64,000 nucleotides of DNA from Ectocarpus siliculosus (Eukaryota > Sar > Phaeophyceae > Ectocarpales > Ectocarpaceae). Below are positions 57,783-64,000 of the stretch, in pieces. The stretch lies in assembly GCA_000310025.1 (NCBI GenBank), contig FN649739.1:1432775-1496774 (forward strand), in the 5' to 3' direction. A program made the translations under genes and the position numbers. The notes under the pieces are model-generated. The model made no database searches. It saw nothing but the letters and a program-made list of their open reading frames with translations, and was not told where the DNA came from. The first letter of the stretch is position 1. The number at the start of each line of letters is the position of its first letter.

Positions 57783-60462
57783 CGGGTCTGCTTTGTTGCA
57801 CACCTCTAGATTTGGGTGTGAGGAGCCGGAGCGGAGTAGTTAGTGGGAGTGCAGCAGCCGCTGCTGCTTCTTCCGCCGAGTGTTTTGGCCGGCGTAGTGT
57901 GCTGTAGCTCGCTGAGATTGTTCTGGTTCTCCTCTCGTACCTTCTCCTGGTCTCGTTTGGAGCCGTGTTTGCTGTCGAGTGTATTTTTCTTACTACAATT
58001 CATTGTTGTTTTTCGTCTCTTCTTATACCCGCCACGCCCCCCCCACCCCCACCCCCACCCCCACTCCGAGGGTTTAGCGCTTTTGTATGTGAAACATCTG
58101 TTGCCGACATTTATACTGTTGTTTCACTTGTGTAAGGTGTGTCTACCAGGCAACGACCCCTGCGTTTGCTGTGCCAAACCGGAGGAGGCGAAGTCTTTGG
58201 TCGTAGGTTGGCTGCTCTGCTGTTCCTCTCCCTCCACCCTTTGTTCTCTATGCTCTTCTTCGATGTAGGTGCGGTGCGGCCGCTGCGTCGTGTGTGCACA
58301 GCAAGACAACCCAAGCCCGATTGTAGAGGCAAATTTCTTGGAATTTGTCCGCTCCAATTTTAGTGGTGGGCCACGCTTTTTTTTTTTGTTTGTGCGATTT
58401 CTTGAGTTTTTTTTGGGAGGGCCCGGGGCGAAGGTTGGTTAGATATTTTGATGTCACGCGTCATGCCGTGGGGGTGGGCGAGAGAATAGGTGGGCGTATT
58501 TCTTGTTGTCAGTGCCGACGGCCCTGGCCAGCTTGCTCACCATCGACTTGCACGGTCGTCTCGGTACTAGCGAGAAATTTCTAGAAAATCACAACAATAT
58601 ACGACGGGAGAAATGTCCTGACTCGTATGCAATAGCAGTGGGGTGGGGTGATGATAGAGGATAGATATTAGTGTCCCCGCATTGGTTCTGGCATGCGTGT
58701 GTCGCTCTTTGAGTAGTGTTGTCGCGTGAAGAAAGCAGCAACAACGCTGTTTCTGCGCTCTGCTGTTGTACATGAAAATAGCAACACTGCTTAGTATTTT
58801 GTGCTGCTTTTGCTGCAAGGGATGTCGACCTCAAAGCATGATTTTCAACTTGTAAGTGTGGTCAGGCCTTTTTCTTTTCCCCCGGTGAGAGTATTGGTTT
58901 TTCATCGCTTCTGTTTTGATCTGAAGTCTGCCTTCGTTCTGTGCTGCGTGCGCGGTGTGCGTGTGTGTGCGAGTAAATCACACACCAACCAATCGACTAG
59001 TTGTGAAGGACTGTGCAGCTCGTGGAATGGGCGTTAGACCCCTCTAACTTTTATTTTTTTTGTGGCACGGCAGGGACTGAGCATCCAGGTGGACCTCCTC
59101 CCCTGGTAATGTGGGTACCTCGTATTCAACCGCTTGGGATCTTTGGCATGTTTAGCGCCCCATATATGTATGATGTGCCCCAGAATTGTTTTTCTTGTTT
59201 CGTGACTTGGATGGTTCGGGTTTGTTCGGCTAACCTTTTTTTTCCATTTCCCCTCGAATTGATTGCTGGAGAGGATACCAGCAGTGTCGAGAAGATAATA
59301 TTTCGAAGCACACAAACAAGAATTAATTGCTGAATTACAACAAAAGTTGTTGAATATGGTGTGTAACCGCGGGAGAGAGTTGGTACATGTATCCTCCATC
59401 TGCCCCAACTGCTTCAACTGGACGATGCACTCAACACTCGGGGTGTTGTCTTGAAGGGTAGCGTGTTTCTTGGATGGATGTGTGGCGGACTTCATGCTCG
59501 TACAAAGTATGTGTAACTCGCGCAGGAGAGAAAGCGTTTTTTTCCCGATAGAAAAGATAAGGTAGTGTTTGGAGGTCGCCCATTTGACGACGATGATGCC
59601 AAAATGGCGGCAGACTTGAATTGAGTTCGGTACAGGCGAAAAAGCCGATACATGGAGCCGCCTTGCAGATTGTTCGGGGGGAAGGTTTTCGAGTTTTTGT
59701 GTGAGTGCAAAAGAGCGGTAAAAAGAATAACCATACAAGTGAAGGTTTTCGCCGGGAGGAAGCAGATTGCCCCCCCTCGGAAAAGGAGAACAAACGAAAG
59801 AAGCAAAATCTTTCAAAGTCTCTGTGCAAGGAGCCCGGTCCCTGCAGACGGACTCGCAAGAGAGAGAGGGCACATGCTCCAAACAACTCTTTCGATTTTA
59901 CTATTCTGCGATCTATTCGTGCAAGGGTGTGGCAATGGTTCGAGATTATTGTGGTGGGGCCGAAAAAGATCATGAGCCCCGAAAACTAGGGTTGGGGGAG
60001 CCGAAACAGAAGAAGAGTACAAGTAGTAGTGGCCGAAAAAGAGTAATGCTGCTCGGGAAATCGTGGACAAACAGAACTTTCGCTGACGCTATGGATTCAT
60101 TGCTAATCTATCTTGCACTCGTTTTCTTCTTTAAAGATGAAATCGTTGGGTCACACTGACAAAATAACAAAAAGATAATTGTCTACATACATTGTGCCAT
60201 GTCTTGGGTCAACGGAGGGGCGGACGGTGGCACCAGCTAAGGTTACGTCCGTCTCGCTCGAAAGTCCGTCGACGAAATCTCGAGAGCGTCGACCGAAGAA
60301 AAATTACTTGATTTTGAAGAAGAAACCGGAGATTGCTAACTCTAAAACCAAGTCAATTGCGGTTATCTTGGGGCAAAAACAAGTGGGATCAGAAAACCGT
60401 GTATCCGTTTTATTTGTTTTTTTCCAGTAGAGGCTGAATCCCTCAAGGTCTTCAAGACAGGG

Positions 60463-60541
60463 TGAACCTCATAGGGGCTTTCAGAACAGATTAGTGGACC
60501 GAACGGAGACAGAACCTCATAGGGGCTTTCAGAACAGATTC
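60463..60541 (+). repeat. Short direct repeat
   Basis: Two copies of GAACCTCATAGGGGCTTTCA plus GAACAGATT lie 48 bases apart. Confidence 0.8.
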
Positions 60542-60596
60542 GTGGGTTCTTCTTCTCGGTAGCCACCCGACAGACTTTCAACACACACATCCTCCC

Positions 60597-60724
60597 TTCG
60601 CGCTTGGTGATGTGGGAGCCTGGTCGGGTGAGAACCCGGCGTGCTCCGTCCCAAGTTGTAGGGATGCGAGGTCAACGGTCTAACCACTACGGCATGCACG
60701 ACTATGAGTACACCCCCCCCCCCG
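60597..60724 (-). repeat. tRNA-like dispersed repeat, copy 4
   Basis: Nearly identical to copy 2 (56616-56750) including the poly-C end, and here not next to any recognised exon. This shows that the sequence at the exon 6 acceptor is a repeat and not part of the gene's ancestral intron. Confidence 0.65.
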
Positions 60725-61681
60725 CCCTTCGACGATGGCATCATCTCGAAGAGGCAGTCTTTTGAGCGAATATAATGCATATGACATTCTTCTAAAACGA
60801 AATTTCTTCGGCAAGCAGTCTTGCACTAGCGCCAAAAACGCTGCCCCGTGTCTCACGTGCAAAATATTTGCACACGTGATGCCACACGCGCCCCACCAAA
60901 CCACACGTAAGAGACCACATGTACACACAATTACAGGAGCAATTCAATGTTGTCTTGTCTCTGCTAAGTGAGCCGTCTCTGCTTTACACCTGGATGGACT
61001 AGGGACGACATGTTGTGAAAAATCTATTTCGGGCCTCTCGACATGATCATCATTTTCGTATCCCGACACACATATCCTGTCGACTATGTATGCCACTCAA
61101 CACAGCAGCAGCGGTGTTACTGCTTACCGTAGCCCACATTCTCAATGTCTCCAATGGTGCTCTGCCCTGTAGGGGGAGGTCGTGCAAACCAAAAGTAATA
61201 CTTCCCACGCACTTTCACGTCATCATCAGGCCAACCGAGCAGAAGAGGCCAAACGAGTGCATACTAGTAGTACCGAACTACTCTAAAAAGCTCTCAAAAC
61301 AAAACCAATCGTCTCTCTCTGCACTCCGACTGCTGACTATACCTGCTGCTGCCACCGCTGTCGCACTAAGCTATGCTCCTTATTCCATACTCAAACGCCG
61401 TACACGCTGCTTACTTAGCAGGTTCCCCATCAACCCTGCCGCCCACAACTGGACCAAGCAAGCGCGTACCGTTTTATCGCCACCAGATCACACAAAAAAA
61501 CAACTCGGCCGAGACAGTAGAGACGGGAGCCAGATAAACTATTGTACCTATTACGTTTGCTTCACCGTGTTGCCCCGCTACCAACAGATTATTTAAGTGA
61601 TTGTAGATAAAAACAAGAACCGAAGCCCACGACCACCCTCCACCTCCACGAAAACCACACGAAACAAGAGACCGTACACAC

Positions 61682-61847
61682 GTGACACAAGATACCACAC
61701 CCCCTGGATCGGTTTTCAAAGTTCGACTCCTTTTTCAAGGTGCCGAAATCAATTGGTATGTTTTTCGGAAAGATCTCCACGAGACGCGCCACTTTTGGCA
61801 CCGCCACTCTGTTTTCACGGTCCAGGGGGTGTGGTATCTTGTGTCAC
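61682..61847. mobile_element. MITE with perfect 27-bp terminal inverted repeats
   Basis: It starts GTGACACAAGATACCACACC followed by CCCTGGA and ends with the exact inverse complement at 61821-61847; total 166 bases. The ends match the MITE at 42958-43160. No target duplication is evident at this copy. Confidence 0.8.
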
Positions 61848-62583
61848 CCACGAGTGCTGCCTACCAACCACGTGCCCCCCGGCGGGGGCCGTCGCCGCCA
61901 AACAAAACTTTAAACCGCACAGAGCAACATTATCACCACTTGCACCACGCCAAAGCCGTGCAGCGAGGCGAAACGACTCCAACCATACGTAGTACGCCTT
62001 CCCAGCAGCAGGGCCGGTCGTTAAACAAAAAACAAAAAAAGGTCAAAAACTAACCCTCCCCAAATGAGGCTTAATTCCTGGGCCCTCGGTGGTATCCACA
62101 CACACGTACCACCCCCCCCCGATTCACGCCCCGGGGCTCCCTACCCTCTTGTCTAAGTTCGCCACACCGGAGGGAGGGTGGAGCCACTGCCGGGCCACAG
62201 ACGCAACCAGCTAGGAAATAACACATTCTCCCTCGTAGACACATTTTGTCAAAATATTGAGAATAACAAGCGTTGTTCGGGATTGGAAATCTCGTCGCCT
62301 TGAGGAGAGGCACAAGGCCGGGGAGGGGGCACGGCCAAAAGGAACAAAACAAAGTGAGGAGGGTGGTTTCTTCCGTCAAAGACAACAAGCATCGTCCCCG
62401 TCGATGTTCTCTTCAACAAACAGAGAACTGCCGTCACCACCAAAACAAAAATATAGCGTATCCCATTCCTTGTCATCGTGCCGTGGACCGTGGACAAAAA
62501 CTTAACATCCCTTATGTGGCCCGGGGGGTGACAAAATCCTCTTCCATACCCCCCCTCCTCTTGCGCCTGCGTGCCCCCCTCCC

Positions 62584-62946
62584 CTACAAGCCGTCGTCGA
62601 AAAAGCGGTGGCTGAGGGCCTCTGTTGCGGTGGCTCGCCGCTTAGGGTCGAGGGTGAGAAGCTTATCGAGAAGGTCTCCCATGCCCGTGTCCTCCACCGA
62701 TTCGGTGATATCCTACGGGGATACGTGTCGGAAAAGCATTGTTAAAGGGGGGGGTTAGCAGTGTAGGGGGCAAGAAAAGAGAGTGTGTTTTTGGCGTGGT
62801 GGTGTGAGGCCACACCCCTTTTCGGCAACAAAATCTACAGAACCTTAAACCTTGGCCTTTCTCGTTTCCCCACCCCAAGTGTGTTTGTCTCATTCAAGCA
62901 GGCGTTGGGTCGCTCGCTCTATCTCTGGTTTGTCTCTGTCCGTCTG

Positions 62947-62978
<32 letters not shown>

Positions 62979-63239
62979 ACTCATTCTGCCTCTGTCTCTG
63001 TCTGCTTGTCTGCCTCTCTCCCCCCCCCCCCTCTCTCTCCGTGAGTGCCTCACTCTCACCCCGAGACGCTTCATGCGTCGGATGTGCCGCCTGTTCTCCG
63101 AATCGCATTCGGTCGCACCCTTGCACAGCCCGCTGGTGAGGTCGAAAAAGTCGCGAGATCGCGGGGCCTTAAGAAGCATGTTTGGCGGGAACAAGCCCAC
63201 GCACTTCTCCATCAGCGCCAGGTGTTCAAGATTGTGATG
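62584..63239 (-). CDS. CLK/LAMMER dual-specificity kinase, last two exons (partial)
   Basis: Exons 63239-63060 and 62712-62584 join in phase 0 and end with TAG at 62586-62584. The first carries HNLEHLALMEKCVGLFPPNM, the LAMMER-family signature (EHLAMMERILG in most members). The second carries GDLLDKLLTLDPKRRATATE followed by ALSHRFFDDGL, the end of the kinase C-lobe. These kinases phosphorylate SR splicing factors in the nucleus. Both splice junctions are clear (TTTTTTTTGCAG acceptor for the first exon, GTGAGA donor, CCGTAG acceptor). Between the two motifs is an unusually short, non-canonical linker. Upstream exons with the catalytic core lie beyond the right edge. A CT microsatellite lies in the intron near 62947-62972. 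Confidence 0.85.
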
Positions 63240-63364
63240 CTGCAAAAAAAACAGTAGTTTTAACGTGGGCGGGGAGGGCGGGGGTATATTGTCGTACAGG
63301 ACCGCCTACGCAGGATTTTAAGAGCATCTATTACAGAAAAATAATAGGGAGGGGGTACGCAGAC

Positions 63365-63393
63365 CCTACCCCTACCCCTAACCCTAACCCCAA
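63365..63393. repeat. Interstitial telomere-like tract
   Basis: CCCTACCCCTACCCCTAACC followed by CTAACCCC is a short run of degenerate (CCCTAA)-like units inside the kinase intron. It is too short and impure to be a chromosome end. Confidence 0.6.
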
Positions 63394-63479
63394 AGCACGG
63401 ATTGAATACTTTATCCAATAATGTTTGCTTAATCAATTTTGCTGCTTAGACTACTGGTCGTAAGTGCCACCAATCAGGA

Positions 63480-64000
63480 CAAGGCTGAAAATTGGCGTAA
63501 GACGAAGGGGATAAACAAGGCCACGTAGTCACCGTCCGCGCGCACACGCACTAAACATAAAAACACGCCTCCTCGTTTAGCACTCTCACCACTGCCAAGA
63601 TAAGGTTGGCGTTCAGTCTCAATTGGTCTTAAATAAGACCAAGGAAATGAACAAGGTAACGTGTCCGCCCCCCGCGCGCACACATGCTTAATTGCCATTC
63701 CTAAGACCAAGGGAGGAAATAAATCCAACATTAACCACGTCTCATCGTTAAAAGCTCTTACCGTTGCGAAGATAAGGTTGGTGTTCAGTCATAATTGCTC
63801 TTCACAAGGCAAAAGACCAAGGGAAGGAATAAGGCCCAAAAAAAAACGTTTAATGCTCTCACCGTTACGAAGATAAGGTTGGCGTTCAGTCTTACTTGCT
63901 CTTCTTAAAACCGAGGGAAGAAACAAGAGAAACAAACACCCGTTTAATGCTTTCACCGTTGCGAAGAGAAGTTGTCTGCTGGGTCACAATACGAGTGCCG
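63480..64000. repeat. Minisatellite of about 90-170 bp units in kinase intron
   Basis: Diverged units contain CTCACCGTTGCGAAGATAAG, GTTGGCGTTCAGTCTTAATT and AGACCAAGGGAGGAAATAA. Clear repeats of the GAAGATAAGGTTGG core lie near 63595, 63765, 63870 and (partial) 63960. The array runs to the window edge. Nothing coding was found between 63240 and 64000. Confidence 0.8.

Larger units (their letters stand above)
57670..62583. other. Intergenic region with no supported gene
   Basis: About 4.9 kb between the TIMP-like gene and the kinase gene. It holds the duplicated tail sequence, a poly-C/C-rich tract near 58035-58070, a tRNA-like repeat at 60597-60724, a short direct repeat (GAACCTCATAGGGGCTTTCA at about 60463 and 60511) and a MITE. 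Two longer open frames (minus 59034-59882 and plus 61015-61596) have no recognisable domain or splice support. Confidence 0.5.

Noticed and set aside
61015-61596. 193-codon plus-strand frame with a hydrophobic segment
   Set aside because: No recognisable domain, the hydrophobic segment is not placed like a signal peptide, and there is no splice or context support.
63365-63393. True telomere
   Set aside because: Only a few impure units, followed by more sequence and lying in the direction of missing kinase exons.

Overview
This window looks like nuclear DNA of an intron-rich eukaryote, most likely a brown alga of the Ectocarpus type (stramenopile). That assignment is inference from gene architecture: short exons joined by introns of several hundred bases, GC-rich coding exons, kinesin-light-chain-like TPR debris, a LAMMER kinase and many DNA-transposon relics. 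No bacterial-style genes, operons, CRISPR arrays or rRNA genes were seen.

Four cellular genes can be reconstructed by following reading frame and splice phase. On the minus strand, 999-4016, is a five-exon THEM4-like hotdog acyl-CoA thioesterase. On the plus strand, 9679-38702, is a 29-kb gene of about 40 exons for a giant soluble adenylyl cyclase (ADCY10-like): N-terminal extension, two class III cyclase domains, a P-loop NTPase module split by a long low-complexity insert, and a TPR-like tail, about 2,700 residues in all. On the plus strand, 40500-57669, is a seven-exon gene for a secreted TIMP/netrin-like (NTR) domain protein with a Cys-rich module, a Thr/Ser/Pro stalk and a hydrophobic C-terminus suggestive of membrane anchoring. 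On the minus strand, 62584-63239, are the last two exons of a CLK/LAMMER kinase that continues past the window's right edge.

Around and inside these genes lies a dense transposon and repeat landscape. The left edge holds a frameshifted gag-like ORF. At 4218-7286 is a nested pair of palindromic elements; the inner one has arms of roughly 570 bp and a perfect 9-bp target duplication, and the other arm of the host palindrome preserves its empty site. Intron 1 of the TIMP-like gene carries an internally deleted hAT element with a perfect 8-bp target duplication, followed by a second foldback element that contains a MITE. Intron 4 of the same gene carries about 5 kb of a CCGAAAAGGTTAAG-type satellite with two copies of a 1-kb protein-coding-looking module about 3 kb apart, and a tRNA-like sequence at the satellite's edge. 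tRNA-like dispersed repeats with poly-C tails lie exactly where the acceptors of the last two exons are.

The genes do not form an operon. The cyclase could make cAMP in response to bicarbonate or calcium, as its animal relatives do; the TIMP-like protein would act outside the cell. No functional link between them is evident. All exon boundaries are manual calls from GT/GC-AG sites, phase agreement and family similarity, without transcripts or searches.
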